In this document: positions 52,737-61,347 of the stretch, piece by piece | Numbering within the stretch: the stretch's first letter is position 1 | Layout of the letters: every line of letters starts with the position of its first letter | Source: Flavobacterium sp. AED | GTDB lineage: Bacteria > Bacteroidota > Bacteroidia > Flavobacteriales > Flavobacteriaceae | Assembly (NCBI RefSeq): GCF_000812945.1 | Contig: NZ_JSYM01000002.1 | Span: 372,001-436,000 of the forward strand | Direction of reading: 5' to 3' | Length of the DNA stretch: 64,000 bases | Translations under genes and position numbers: made by a program | Notes under the pieces: model-generated | Told to the model about the DNA's origin: nothing | Seen by the model: the letters and a program-made list of their open reading frames with translations, nothing else | The model's database searches: none

Positions 52737-53561
52737 ATGACTATTAACTGCAAAGGACAACTCATCGACTTATCAACTCCAAAAGTAATGGGGATTTTGA
52801 ATGTTACACCCAACTCTTTTTTTGATGGTGGAAAGTATAAAAATGAAAACGAAATACTTTCTCGGGTTGAAAAAATGCTTTTAGATGGCGCTACTTTCAT
52901 TGATTTAGGTGCTTATTCCAGTAAGCCTAGTGCCGAATTTGTTTCGGAAGAAGAAGAAATTTCAAGAATTGTTCCTACTATTGTTTTGATTTTAAAAAAT
53001 TTCCCCGAAACGATTATTTCAATTGATACTTTTAGAGCAGAAGTAGCGAAAGCCTCCATCGAAAGTGGAGCAGCTATTATTAATGATATTGCCGCAGGAA
53101 ATCTGGATGAAAAAATGTTTGAAATCATTGCAAAATATAATGTTCCCTATATTATGATGCACATGCGTGGGAACCCTCAGACGATGCAAACGCTCACGAA
53201 TTATGACGATATTGTAAAAGAAATAGTATTCTATTTTTCGGAACGAATTGCTAGTGCAAGAAGTTTTGGTATCAATGATTTAATTATAGATCCTGGTTTT
53301 GGCTTTGCCAAAACACTGGAACAAAACTACGAAGTATTTAAAAAAATGGAATTGTTTAACGGATTAGAATTACCAATGCTGATAGGGATTTCCAGAAAAT
53401 CAATGATATATAAAACGCTGAATTCTAATGCAGAACATGCTTTAAACGGAACTACTGTTTTAAATACTTTAGCATTGACCAAAGGAGCAAAAATTCTTCG
53501 TGTTCACGATGTAAAAGAAGCGATGGAATGTGTTACCTTATTTAATAAAATCAATCCATAA
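52737..53561 (+). CDS. folP: Dihydropteroate synthase
   Basis: Joins p-aminobenzoate to the pterin pyrophosphate in folate synthesis; target of sulfonamides. 274 residues with MGILNVTPNSFFDGGKY, IDLGAYSSKPSAEFVSEEEE, SIDTFRAEVAKASIESGAAIINDI, MHMRGNPQTMQ and IDPGFGFAKTLEQN, all expected. Divergent from the DUF1599/BT_3928-like pair and followed by a lipoprotein gene 2 bp away. Confidence 0.96.
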   Translation: MTINCKGQLIDLSTPKVMGILNVTPNSFFDGGKYKNENEILSRVEKMLLDGATFIDLGAYSSKPSAEFVSEEEEISRIVPTIVLILKNFPETIISIDTFRAEVAKASIESGAAIINDIAAGNLDEKMFEIIAKYNVPYIMMHMRGNPQTMQTLTNYDDIVKEIVFYFSERIASARSFGINDLIIDPGFGFAKTLEQNYEVFKKMELFNGLELPMLIGISRKSMIYKTLNSNAEHALNGTTVLNTLALTKGAKILRVHDVKEAMECVTLFNKINP

Positions 53562-53563
53562 AC

Positions 53564-54184
53564 ATGAAGTATTTTAGTCTGATTATCCTTTTTATGTTGT
53601 TTTCTTGCGGGAATAAAGAAGACATTTTATTGCCAAAAGCCAATACAACAATCGTCAAAAATGTAGAAGATCATTCGCCAATCTATATTTTTTTTAGAAC
53701 AAAAGGAAAAGATACTTTGGCAGAAGTAAACAGAAAAAACGAAATTATTTCTACCAATTGGATTTTCAATATTGACAAGCGTTTGCCTTTGCGATTGGTA
53801 ATTCCTGAGGTTATGAAACTGCAACAAAAAAAACGCGAAGAAAAAGCTCATAAGAACGAATTAGCTCAAAATTATTATTCGTATGCCGATACTATTGGCA
53901 AAAACTTAGCTTTTATTCCTTTTACAAAAGTATTTTACAAATTAGAAAAACCAATTGGAACCATCATATTTTTCAATAAGAATAATGAGATTTTAATTGA
54001 AAATCAAGTTCTTAAAAGGGAAAAACTTCAAGATTTAATTAACAACATTTTATCCAAAGAAGTTGCAACTAACTTTTTATTTAGGTTTGATAAAGATTTA
54101 AGTTTTGGAAGTTACATTCAAGATAAAATTTTCATTGAAAGTTTAAAAATAGCTATGAAAAGTAATCAAGAATTTATTTATTAG
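53564..54184 (+). CDS. Lipoprotein of unknown function downstream of folP
   Basis: 206 residues. Lipobox LFMLFSCGNKED; mature part begins with HSPIYIFFRTKGKDTLAEVN and contains IPFTKVFYKLEKPIGTIIFF. No domain recognised. Two bases separate it from folP, so it is co-transcribed; the link with folate is probably not functional. Confidence 0.8.
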   Translation: MKYFSLIILFMLFSCGNKEDILLPKANTTIVKNVEDHSPIYIFFRTKGKDTLAEVNRKNEIISTNWIFNIDKRLPLRLVIPEVMKLQQKKREEKAHKNELAQNYYSYADTIGKNLAFIPFTKVFYKLEKPIGTIIFFNKNNEILIENQVLKREKLQDLINNILSKEVATNFLFRFDKDLSFGSYIQDKIFIESLKIAMKSNQEFIY

Positions 54185-54218
54185 GAACTTTAAACAAAGA
54201 AAACCTGAAACAATTTTT

Positions 54219-54692
54219 TTACTGATGATGATACGGCTCGTTTCTTAAAATCGTGAAACCACGATACAATTGTTCGATAAAAAATAGACGAACCATTTGG
54301 TGTGAAAAAGTCATTAAGGAAAGCGAGATTTTCCCTTGTGCTTTGGCATAAACAGTTTCCGAGAATCCATAAGGACCACCAATTACAAAAACTAAAGTCT
54401 TGACACCTGAGTTCATTTTCTTTTGTAATTCCTCTGAAAAACCAACACTGGAAAAGTTTTTTCCATTTTCGTCCAATAAAATAAGTTGATCCGTTGGTGT
54501 TATTTTTGCCAAAATCAATTCGCCTTCTTTCTCTTTTTGTTGACTTTCAGACAGGTTTTTTACATTCTTGATATCAGGGATAATATCCAGATCAAATTTG
54601 ATATAAAAAGACAAGCGCTTGGTGTAATCGTCTATCAAAGATTGTAAGGCTTTGTTATCCGTTTTACCTATAGCAATAAGTTTAATGTTCAT
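54219..54692 (-). CDS. rlmH: 23S rRNA (pseudouridine1915-N3)-methyltransferase RlmH
   Basis: 157 residues, a SPOUT methyltransferase. MNIKLIAIGKTDNKALQSLI at the start, the SAM site VFVIGGPYGFSETVY, and the C-terminal FSHQMVRLFFIEQLYRG-type motif ending ILRNEPYHHQ are diagnostic. Promoter box TATCTTTG at 54713-54720. Confidence 0.97.
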   Translation of the reverse strand: MNIKLIAIGKTDNKALQSLIDDYTKRLSFYIKFDLDIIPDIKNVKNLSESQQKEKEGELILAKITPTDQLILLDENGKNFSSVGFSEELQKKMNSGVKTLVFVIGGPYGFSETVYAKAQGKISLSLMTFSHQMVRLFFIEQLYRGFTILRNEPYHHQ

Positions 54693-54712
54693 TTTGTGGA
54701 ATTTCAGAGGCG

Positions 54713-54720
54713 CAAAGATA
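54713..54720 (-). promoter_or_regulatory. Predicted -7 box of rlmH
   Basis: TATCTTTG on the minus strand, 21 bp before the rlmH start. Confidence 0.5.
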
Positions 54721-54825
54721 GAAAATTGATATCGTATTTGATGAACAAAAAAAGCCCATATAAATGGACTTTCTAGGACTAGTTTTTAATTTTTTTACGA
54801 TTTATATTCGGTATATTCTTTGAAA

Positions 54826-55224
54826 TTATCCAATTATAGATTGCCAACCTGATTGTTGCATGGCTATTGGGTTTTCATTTTCGGCTTCAAAAATTTCAAT
54901 AACCTTTGTCTTATCAGCGACATTAGAAAAGTGAACGGTTACTTTTCTATTGTCATCAGCGGTATATTCAATAAGTTCATTTTGTTTTATGTTGTCATAA
55001 GTACCACTGAAGTCAAATCCCATAGTGCCATCTTTAGCTTCCATTCTTGAAACAAATTTACCTCCAACTTTCAAATCATTTTCAGCTCTGGTTGTATGCC
55101 AGTCATCAGAGGCATTATTCCATTTTACAATATCGTCAGGATTTGTCCACTTATCCCAAACGGTTTCGATTGGTGCATTAATTACAGTTTCCACAGTTAT
55201 TAATGTTTTGTTATTTTTGTCCAT
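54826..55224 (-). CDS. SRPBCC (AHSA1-like) domain protein
   Basis: 132 residues: TVETVINAPIETVWDKWTNP, WHTTRAENDLKVGGKF, DFSGTYDNIKQNELIEYT and the final QQSGWQSIIG, typical of AHSA1-type START domain proteins. It lies 8 bp after a VOC gene on the same strand, forming a small operon of ligand-binding-fold proteins. Confidence 0.85.
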   Translation of the reverse strand: MDKNNKTLITVETVINAPIETVWDKWTNPDDIVKWNNASDDWHTTRAENDLKVGGKFVSRMEAKDGTMGFDFSGTYDNIKQNELIEYTADDNRKVTVHFSNVADKTKVIEIFEAENENPIAMQQSGWQSIIG

Positions 55225-55232
55225 ATTTTAAA

Positions 55233-55676
55233 TTATTCTGTTATTTCAACACAGTTAAACATCCATTGAACACCAAATTTATCGGTGCAGCTTCCATAAT
55301 AGGCGCCCCAAAACATGACTTGAAGTTGCATCGTTATTGTTCCTTCAGCTGCTAATGCAACAAATAACTTTTTCGTTTCGGCTTTTGTGTCTGGTTCCAG
55401 ATTTATATAAACATTATTTCCAAAATTGACTTTAAATCCCATTGATTCAGGTGCATCGGTTCCCATCAAAATATGTCCGCCAACAATGGGCAATTCGATG
55501 TGCATGATTAGATTTATATCAGTTTCATTAATTGGAGGCATCCCTTCTGCTGGTGGAATATCTTTGAATCGTACTAGACCGTGACCGCCAAATTCTCCTC
55601 CAAATACAGATTTATAAAAATTAAATGCTTCCTCAGTATTGCGAGGAAAGTTTAGATAGGTGCTTACTCGTGCCAT
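55233..55676 (-). CDS. VOC-family (PhnB-like/glyoxalase-fold) protein
   Basis: 147 residues beginning MARVSTYLNFPRNTEEAFNF, with GGHILMGTDAPESMGFKVNFG and WGAYYGSCTDKFGVQWMFNC, the PhnB-type vicinal oxygen chelate pattern. Substrate unknown. First gene of a pair with the SRPBCC gene. Confidence 0.87.
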   Translation of the reverse strand: MARVSTYLNFPRNTEEAFNFYKSVFGGEFGGHGLVRFKDIPPAEGMPPINETDINLIMHIELPIVGGHILMGTDAPESMGFKVNFGNNVYINLEPDTKAETKKLFVALAAEGTITMQLQVMFWGAYYGSCTDKFGVQWMFNCVEITE

Positions 55677-55743
55677 TTTATCTGTTTTTAATTATATAAT
55701 GATTTCGCTACTTTAACTTTTATGATGGTTTCGTTCTAATGTT

Positions 55744-56235
55744 TTAGCCATTATAGGCTGTTTCTAGTTCTTTAATATCAATTTTTACCATTTGCATAAT
55801 CGCCTGCAACACACGATTTGATTTTTCTGTATCATCGCTTTGCATCATTTCGCCTAATACTACTGGCACAATTTGCCAGGAAACGCCAAATTTATCTTTT
55901 AACCAGCCACATTGTTGGATTTGTCCTCCTTCAGAAAGTTTTTCCCAAAACGAATCAATCTCTGGTTGGTCTTCACAATTAACGATGAATGAAACAGCTT
56001 CCGAAAAGGTAAAAACCGGTCCTCCATTCAAGGCCAAAAAATCTTCCCCGTCTAATTGAAAAGAAATGGTCAAAACTGTTCCTTCTGGCAAGGGGGCATT
56101 TTTACCGTAATGGGTTGCTTTTCCAATTTTTGCGTTTTTAAAAATTGAAGCGTAAAAAGACACGGCTTCTTCTGCATTGTCATTAAACCACAAACAGGGT
56201 GTGATTTTTTGGGAAATTATTTTTTTATTTTCCAT
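55744..56235 (-). CDS. VOC-family (PhnB-like) protein, second type
   Basis: 163 residues with KITPCLWFNDNAEEAVSFYA, LDGEDFLALNGGPVFTFSEA, QCGWLKDKFGVSWQIVPVVL, matching the 3-demethylubiquinone-9 3-methyltransferase-like VOC family. The name reflects homology only; no methyltransferase activity is implied. Upstream of the other VOC gene on the same strand (67 bp gap). Confidence 0.88.
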   Translation of the reverse strand: MENKKIISQKITPCLWFNDNAEEAVSFYASIFKNAKIGKATHYGKNAPLPEGTVLTISFQLDGEDFLALNGGPVFTFSEAVSFIVNCEDQPEIDSFWEKLSEGGQIQQCGWLKDKFGVSWQIVPVVLGEMMQSDDTEKSNRVLQAIMQMVKIDIKELETAYNG

Positions 56236-56657
56236 AAAGCCGCTTTTTACGTATTAAAATTAAATTACAAAATAGGAAAAAGAAGAAGATTGCATCATTT
56301 GATATGAAGCAATTATTTTGGGTATTAAAAGTACAAAATTAGTTGAAAACAAAAAGTTAATCTCAATGTATTTTTTGTTAATTAATTGTAAGTCAAATGA
56401 TTGTTTTGTTTTTTAATGCTAATAAAGTTGTTACGAAACAAAATAATAATCGAATTTAGGTAATTAATATTAAGAGCTTCGTGCTTTAATTTATATAATA
56501 AAAATAAGGTTTGTGTATCATAATGTTATTGATTCTCTTAAACCGAAACTTATAAAATTTCATTTTTCAAAAACTTGAATTAACATACTTTTAAAAGACA
56601 CATATTTTCAAATCCACAAAATATACCTTACTTTAGCATCCATAAATTTCCTATAAA
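56236..56657. other. Gene-free intergenic region
   Basis: 422 AT-rich bases between divergent genes (VOC, minus, and nadC, plus). No ORF of note, no repeat-family copy and no exact TAnnTTTG box in a sensible position were found. Confidence 0.6.
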
Positions 56658-57515
56658 ATGATTAGCGAAGCACAGTTCAAAAACGAGTTACATATATTAA
56701 TTGAAAATGCCATTAGAGAAGATGTTGGTCCTGGCGATTACAGCTCTTTGGCTTGTATTCCTGCAACGGCAACCGGAAAAGCGAAGTTGCTTGTAAAAGA
56801 AGATGGTATTATTGCCGGTGTGGCTTTCGCCAAAATGGTTTTCGAATATGTAGATTCTAATTTGCAAATAGAAACGTTCATTGAGGATGGAACCCCAGTA
56901 AAAAAAGGGGATGTTGTTTTTCATGTTTCGGGAAGTTCACAATCCATTTTGAAATCAGAGCGGGTAGTTTTGAATTCGATGCAAAGAATGTCGGCAATTG
57001 CTACCAAAACTAAAGAATATGTTCAGCTTCTGGAAGGGACAAAAACTAAAATTCTTGACACCCGTAAAACGACACCAGGTTTCAGGGCTTGTGAGAAGTG
57101 GGCAGTCAAAATTGGCGGAGGCGAAAACCACCGTTTTGCTTTGTATGACATGATTATGCTCAAGGACAATCACAATGATTTTGCAGGCGGAATTACTTTG
57201 GCCATAGCCAAAACCAAAGCGTATCTGAAGGAAAATAATTTGGATCTAAAAATTATTGTCGAAGCCAGAAACTTGGATGAAATTAAAGAAATATTAGAAA
57301 GCGAAGGCGTTTATAGAATTTTGATAGACAATTTCAATTATGAAGATACCCGAAAAGCAGTAGCTTTGATAGGTGATAAGTGCCAAACTGAATCATCTGG
57401 GAATATCAATGAAAGTACCATTCGGCATTATGCGGAATGTGGTGTTGATTATATTTCGTCCGGAGCCTTAACGCATTCTGTTTACAATATGGATTTAAGC
57501 TTAAAAGCAATTTAA
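56658..57515 (+). CDS. nadC: Nicotinate-nucleotide pyrophosphorylase (carboxylating), quinolinate phosphoribosyltransferase
   Basis: 285 residues. Converts quinolinate + PRPP to nicotinate mononucleotide in NAD synthesis. REDVGPGDYSSLACIP at the N-terminus, LNSMQRMSAIATKTKEYVQL, ILDTRKTTPGFRACEKWAVK, GGGENHRFALYDMIMLKDNH and the late SSGNINESTIRHYAECGVDY are family signatures. Followed within 3 bp by the first repeat of a possible mobile cassette. Confidence 0.97.
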   Translation: MISEAQFKNELHILIENAIREDVGPGDYSSLACIPATATGKAKLLVKEDGIIAGVAFAKMVFEYVDSNLQIETFIEDGTPVKKGDVVFHVSGSSQSILKSERVVLNSMQRMSAIATKTKEYVQLLEGTKTKILDTRKTTPGFRACEKWAVKIGGGENHRFALYDMIMLKDNHNDFAGGITLAIAKTKAYLKENNLDLKIIVEARNLDEIKEILESEGVYRILIDNFNYEDTRKAVALIGDKCQTESSGNINESTIRHYAECGVDYISSGALTHSVYNMDLSLKAI

Positions 57516-57517
57516 TT

Positions 57518-57547
57518 AGATAGCAGATTTCAGGTTGCAGATTTCAG
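57518..57547. repeat. Upstream repeats of the four-helix-bundle cassette
   Basis: Two direct copies of GCAGATTTCAG (57523-57533, 57537-57547). The first is part of the 15-bp left arm AGATAGCAGATTTCA (57518-57532), whose exact inverted copy is at 57952-57966. Confidence 0.8.
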
Positions 57548-57566
57548 AAAAAAAACAAAATAACAT

Positions 57567-57926
57567 ATGAGATTTCAAGATTTATTAGCTTATAAGAAGT
57601 CTTTTGAATTAGGAATGGATATCTATACCATGACTAAGGTTTTTCCATCCGAAGAAAAATATTCATTAACTGATCAAATAAGAAGATCGTCCCGAAGTGT
57701 GTCAGCTAATATTGCTGAAGCTTCAAGAAAAAGAAGGTATGACAAACATTTTATATCAAAACTGACGGATAGTGATGCTGAAAATGCTGAAACGCAAGTT
57801 TGGTTAGAGTATGCAAGTGCTTGTAATTACATCAATAAAGTTGACTTTGAAACATTAACAGCTAAAAGTATTGAGGTTGGAAAGTTATTAAATTACATGA
57901 TGAATAATAAAGAAAAATTTTTATGA
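57567..57926 (+). CDS. Four-helix-bundle protein (S23/23S rRNA intervening-sequence protein family)
   Basis: 119 residues: MRFQDLLAYKKSFELGMDIY, FPSEEKYSLTDQIRRSSRSV, SANIAEASRKRRYDKHFISK and AENAETQVWLEYASACNYI are the characteristic signatures of the four-helix-bundle family first found in intervening sequences of 23S rRNA genes, and related to Avd of diversity-generating retroelements. The gene here is free-standing, between nadC and yihY, and flanked by inverted repeats. Function of stand-alone members is not established. Codon use resembles neighbours. Confidence 0.92.
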   Translation: MRFQDLLAYKKSFELGMDIYTMTKVFPSEEKYSLTDQIRRSSRSVSANIAEASRKRRYDKHFISKLTDSDAENAETQVWLEYASACNYINKVDFETLTAKSIEVGKLLNYMMNNKEKFL

Positions 57927-57951
57927 ATTTAGAAAACTGTAAACAGTTATT

Positions 57952-58017
57952 TGAAATCTGCTATCTGGAATTTTTTATGAGCGGACTGAAATCTGTAAAC
58001 TGCCATCTGAAATCTGC
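57952..58017. repeat. Downstream repeats of the four-helix-bundle cassette
   Basis: Three copies of the inverse motif (C)TGAAATCTG(C): 57952-57961, 57986-57995 and 58007-58017. The first is part of the 15-bp right arm TGAAATCTGCTATCT (57952-57966). The last copy ends 5 bp before the yihY start codon. A small hairpin AACTGT-AA-ACAGTT (57935-57948) precedes them. Confidence 0.8.
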
Positions 58018-58022
58018 AAAAT

Positions 58023-58934
58023 ATGAGTAAAGAAATTGAAGAAAGAATAGAAAAAGTTCCCATAATACGGAATCTCGCTCGTGGGTTGAAAAAGGTAAAA
58101 CTCCCATGGTTGCAGGGATTATCGTTGTATGATTTATTGGAACTGTACGGATTAGGAATTGTCGAAAGCGCTTTGACCTATCACGCCAGTGCGATTGCAT
58201 TTAGTTTCTTCATGGCATTATTTCCCTTTGCGCTGTTCATCTTAAATCTTATTCCCTACATCCCAATCGAAGGTTTTCAAGAAGATTTTCTTCAATTTGT
58301 AAGGCAAGGAGTTCCGCCAAATACCTATGATGCCATTTACAAAATCATCAATGATATTCTCCACAATAGCCATTCCGGATTATTGTCTTCGGGATTTATA
58401 TTGTCTATTTTCTTGATGGCAAATGGTTTAAATGGAATTTTGGGCGGTTTCGAATCCTCGCGTCACGTCCTCATCAAAAGAGGATTTGTTCACCAATATA
58501 TTGTCGCTCTCGGCATGTCATTATTATTGTCGATACTATTGATAGTAACCGTATCAGCAATCGTTGTTTTCGAGGTGTTTATTCAAAAAACGATACTGAG
58601 CGACCAAGTTGAATTGATTATTTTATGGCGCTATGCGTTTGTAATTGTAATGATTTTAATCACAACTTCCATACTTTTTAAGTTTGGTACCATGCATGAT
58701 AAAAATAGGGCTTTTATCTCTATAGGATCTGTATTTACTACGATATTGGTTATTTTGGACTCCTATGGTTTTGGAATTTGGGTAATCCGATTCTCAAAAT
58801 ACAACGAATTATACGGCTCCATCGGTACCTTATTGATTATGATGTTTTATATCTGGATTAACTGCATGATATTATTGTTAGGTTTCGAATTAAACGGAAC
58901 AGTAAATAAATTAAAAATGAAAAAAGAAGGGTAG
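58023..58934 (+). CDS. YihY/virulence factor BrkB family membrane protein
   Basis: 303 residues, about six membrane helices. LTYHASAIAFSFFMALFPFA is the family signature, followed by GVPPNTYDAIYKIINDILHN and GTLLIMMFYIWINCMILLLGFELN. Integral inner-membrane protein of unknown function (early reports of RNase BN activity for YihY were later withdrawn). Its ATG sits directly after the cassette repeats, so its leader and promoter may have been altered by an insertion. Confidence 0.9.
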   Translation: MSKEIEERIEKVPIIRNLARGLKKVKLPWLQGLSLYDLLELYGLGIVESALTYHASAIAFSFFMALFPFALFILNLIPYIPIEGFQEDFLQFVRQGVPPNTYDAIYKIINDILHNSHSGLLSSGFILSIFLMANGLNGILGGFESSRHVLIKRGFVHQYIVALGMSLLLSILLIVTVSAIVVFEVFIQKTILSDQVELIILWRYAFVIVMILITTSILFKFGTMHDKNRAFISIGSVFTTILVILDSYGFGIWVIRFSKYNELYGSIGTLLIMMFYIWINCMILLLGFELNGTVNKLKMKKEG

Positions 58935-58942
58935 TTTTTAGG

Positions 58943-59030
58943 AGCTATTTCCTGATGGCAGTGAAAATCCTTTTTATCCGCCGAAAAGGCGGATAAAAAG
59001 GATTTTCACTGCCATCAGGGCTAGGAAATT
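58943..59030. repeat. Palindromic repeat, family B, copy 2 (32-bp perfect arms)
   Basis: Arms 58951-58982 and 58988-59019 are perfect reverse complements over 32 bp, around the loop GAAAA; the core of the arm is GGCAGTGAAAATCCTTTTTA. The flanks AGCTATTTCCT and AGGGCTAGGAAAT match the copy at 43676-43757. It lies just after yihY and before nnrD; it should fold into a very stable RNA hairpin and could act as a terminator. Confidence 0.9.
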
Positions 59031-59093
59031 TCGGTTACAATTAAGGAATCTGTTTCATTTTAAATGTGTAATTTTAGACAAATAAATTCCATG

Positions 59094-59933
59094 ATGAATC
59101 CAATTTATATCAACCAAAACGAAATTCTAAAACGCTATAAACAACCAGACAAATTTGCCCACAAGGGCATTCAAGGACATGCTTTAATTATTGGTGGGAG
59201 TTATGGAAAAATAGGAGCTGTTTGTCTTTCGTCCAAAGCTTGCTTGAAAACCGGTTGTGGATTAGTCACTGTTTTTATACCTAAATGCGGCTATGATATC
59301 CTTCAAATTGCCATTTCAGAAGTCATGGTTATAACTGATAATCAGGAAAAATTTATCTCGGATATTGCTTTCGATATCAAACCGCAAGCCATTGGATTAG
59401 GACCGGGTTTAGGTCTGGAAATCGAAACACAACAAGCCGTTTATAAATTGCTAAAAACGAATAAAGTCCCTTTGGTAATCGATGCCGACGCATTGAATAT
59501 TCTATCCAAAAACAAAGAATGGCTTCCTTTATTACAGCCCAAAACCATCCTAACGCCACATCCTAAAGAACTGGAACGATTAATAGGAAAATGGAATTCC
59601 GATACTGAAAAACTTGAAAAAACAATCGCATTTTCTAAACAATACCATCTCATTATTGTGATGAAAGGCGCACCAACATGCATTATTGATGGTGATACAA
59701 TTTACGAAAACACCACCGGAAATGCCGCTTTGGCCACTGCAGGAACGGGTGATGTCTTGACGGGAATGATTACCAGTTTATTGGCACAATCCTATGAACC
59801 AATAAATGCTGCCATACTGGGCGTTTACCTTCATGGATTAACCGCTGATATCGCACTACCCGAAACCGGTTATGAGTCCTTTATAGCTTCTGATGTTATT
59901 GCGAATATTGGGAAGGCGTTTTTGAGTTTATAA
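59094..59933 (+). CDS. nnrD: ADP-dependent NAD(P)H-hydrate dehydratase (stand-alone)
   Basis: 279 residues. Repairs hydrated NAD(P)[47 protein letters not shown] and [17 protein letters not shown] (with the catalytic Asp) are ribokinase-fold NnrD signatures. The epimerase (NnrE) domain that is fused in many bacteria is absent. ATG at 59094 ([15 protein letters not shown]) is chosen; in-frame ATGs at 59091 and 59064 are possible. Confidence 0.93.
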   Translation: MNPIYINQNEILKRYKQPDKFAHKGIQGHALIIGGSYGKIGAVCLSSKACLKTGCGLVTVFIPKCGYDILQIAISEVMVITDNQEKFISDIAFDIKPQAIGLGPGLGLEIETQQAVYKLLKTNKVPLVIDADALNILSKNKEWLPLLQPKTILTPHPKELERLIGKWNSDTEKLEKTIAFSKQYHLIIVMKGAPTCIIDGDTIYENTTGNAALATAGTGDVLTGMITSLLAQSYEPINAAILGVYLHGLTADIALPETGYESFIASDVIANIGKAFLSL

Positions 59934-59988
59934 AGCTATTAAAATTGACATTTTTTTTAAGTATTCAACTGATAATATTTCATTTAAC

Positions 59989-60456
59989 ATGAAAAAAATT
60001 AAATTACTGATTATTACATTTATTTTTATTTCATGTTCCCAAAAAGACGAAATAATAGAAGGGGATTTAGCTTTTAAGTCAGTTAATTCTTTTAATTATT
60101 ATAATCTGAACCAAAAAACTATTGATACGTGGGAAAGAGTACTTGACAGCACTCGTCAAATTAAAAACCCTAGTGCGAATGATATATCGGTTTTAAATTA
60201 TTTTGATGATTTAAAAAAGTATAAGGTTATAAAGTCTCCGTGGATTAAGCTCAAAACAAAAAAATCAATTATAAACGTCTATTTAAAGCTAAATGATTAT
60301 GAAAAAGTAAAGAATTACAATTCAAATGATTTGATTTTAAATAATAGAAAAGTAATCCTAAAAATGAATATTGAAACTAGAGGAGACAAAATTTATTATT
60401 GCAAAGAACTAATTTCTGTAAAAGAAGTTGATGGAAAAACTTATACCAGTAAGTAA
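59989..60456 (+). CDS. Small lipoprotein of unknown function
   Basis: 155 residues. MKKIKLLIITFIFISCSQKD is a short lipoprotein signal (Cys at 16). The mature part is rich in Lys and Asn, with DDLKKYKVIKSPWIKLKTKK and YYCKELISVKEVDGKTY; no domain recognised. It has lower GC than its neighbours, which may mean recent acquisition. Confidence 0.7.
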   Translation: MKKIKLLIITFIFISCSQKDEIIEGDLAFKSVNSFNYYNLNQKTIDTWERVLDSTRQIKNPSANDISVLNYFDDLKKYKVIKSPWIKLKTKKSIINVYLKLNDYEKVKNYNSNDLILNNRKVILKMNIETRGDKIYYCKELISVKEVDGKTYTSK

Positions 60457-60552
60457 TAATGTAATTTTCCCTTTTAGTAATTACTAATACAAAATCATCC
60501 TACTTATTTGTAAGTTTGTACCTAAGCAAAAATAGCTTTATCCAATTTGATT

Positions 60553-61347
60553 ATGGAAAAAACACCCCATCTTAGAACCGTAAATGTTACGCGATACATC
60601 ACTCCGTTGCGGGAAGGCGGTTCTTTACCTGCGCTCGCTGAAGCCGATGATGATTTTAAATATGTATTGAAATTCAAAGGTGCCGGTCATGGCGTAAAAG
60701 CCTTAATCGCCGAATTAATTGGCGGTGAAATAGCCCGTGTTTTAAACCTAAAAATGCCGGAACTCGTTTACGCAAATCTCGACGAAGCTTTCGGTCGTTC
60801 CGAAGGTGATGAAGAAATTCAGGACTTGCTTCAAGGGAGTCAAGGACTTAATTTGGCTTTGCATTATCTATCGGGAGCTATAAATTTTGATCCTGTAGTG
60901 ACGGTGGTTGATGCAAAATTAGCTTCTCAAATTGTTTGGTTGGACGCTTTTATCACGAATGTTGACCGAACCTTCAGAAATACGAATATGCTAATTTGGC
61001 ACAAAGAATTATGGCTGATTGATCACGGTGCAAGTCTTTATTTTCATCATTCGTGGACCAATTGGAAAACGCATGCACAAAGTCCTTTTGCACTGATAAA
61101 AGACCATGTATTATTGCCACAAGCTTCATTGCTGAAAGAAACCGACGCAGTATTCAAAAAAATATTAACTGACGAAGTGCTGCAGTCCATTGTCAATCTT
61201 ATTCCAACGGAGTGGCTGCAATGGGAAGATACGGATGAAACTCCCGAAGCGCTTCGGGAAGTCTATTTCCAGTTTTTATCCATACGCTTAAACCATTCTG
61301 AAATATTTATAAATGAAGCCCAAAATGCAAGAGAAACACTTATATGA
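60553..61347 (+). CDS. HipA-like kinase-fold protein
   Basis: 264 residues. Shows the C-terminal HipA kinase features without the N-terminal HipA domain: YVLKFKGAGHGVKALIAELI (nucleotide-binding Lys region), the catalytic-loop-like NVDRTFRNTNML, and LIDHGASLYF in the metal-binding (DFG-like) position. ATG at 60553 is chosen over the in-frame TTG two codons upstream. Overlaps the DUF3037 gene downstream; the two genes form a conserved-looking pair of unknown role. No HipB-like antitoxin is adjacent. Confidence 0.85.
   Translation: MEKTPHLRTVNVTRYITPLREGGSLPALAEADDDFKYVLKFKGAGHGVKALIAELIGGEIARVLNLKMPELVYANLDEAFGRSEGDEEIQDLLQGSQGLNLALHYLSGAINFDPVVTVVDAKLASQIVWLDAFITNVDRTFRNTNMLIWHKELWLIDHGASLYFHHSWTNWKTHAQSPFALIKDHVLLPQASLLKETDAVFKKILTDEVLQSIVNLIPTEWLQWEDTDETPEALREVYFQFLSIRLNHSEIFINEAQNARETLI

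Noticed and set aside
52650..52760. A 37-residue N-terminal extension of the DUF1599 protein
   Set aside because: It would overlap folP on the other strand and span a predicted promoter box; ATG 52649 fits the domain start.
55744..56235. Ubiquinone biosynthesis methyltransferase
   Set aside because: The family name comes from an old annotation; the protein has a VOC fold and no SAM-binding motif.
57567..57926. Part of a diversity-generating retroelement (Avd)
   Set aside because: No reverse transcriptase, template repeat or variable-repeat gene is nearby.
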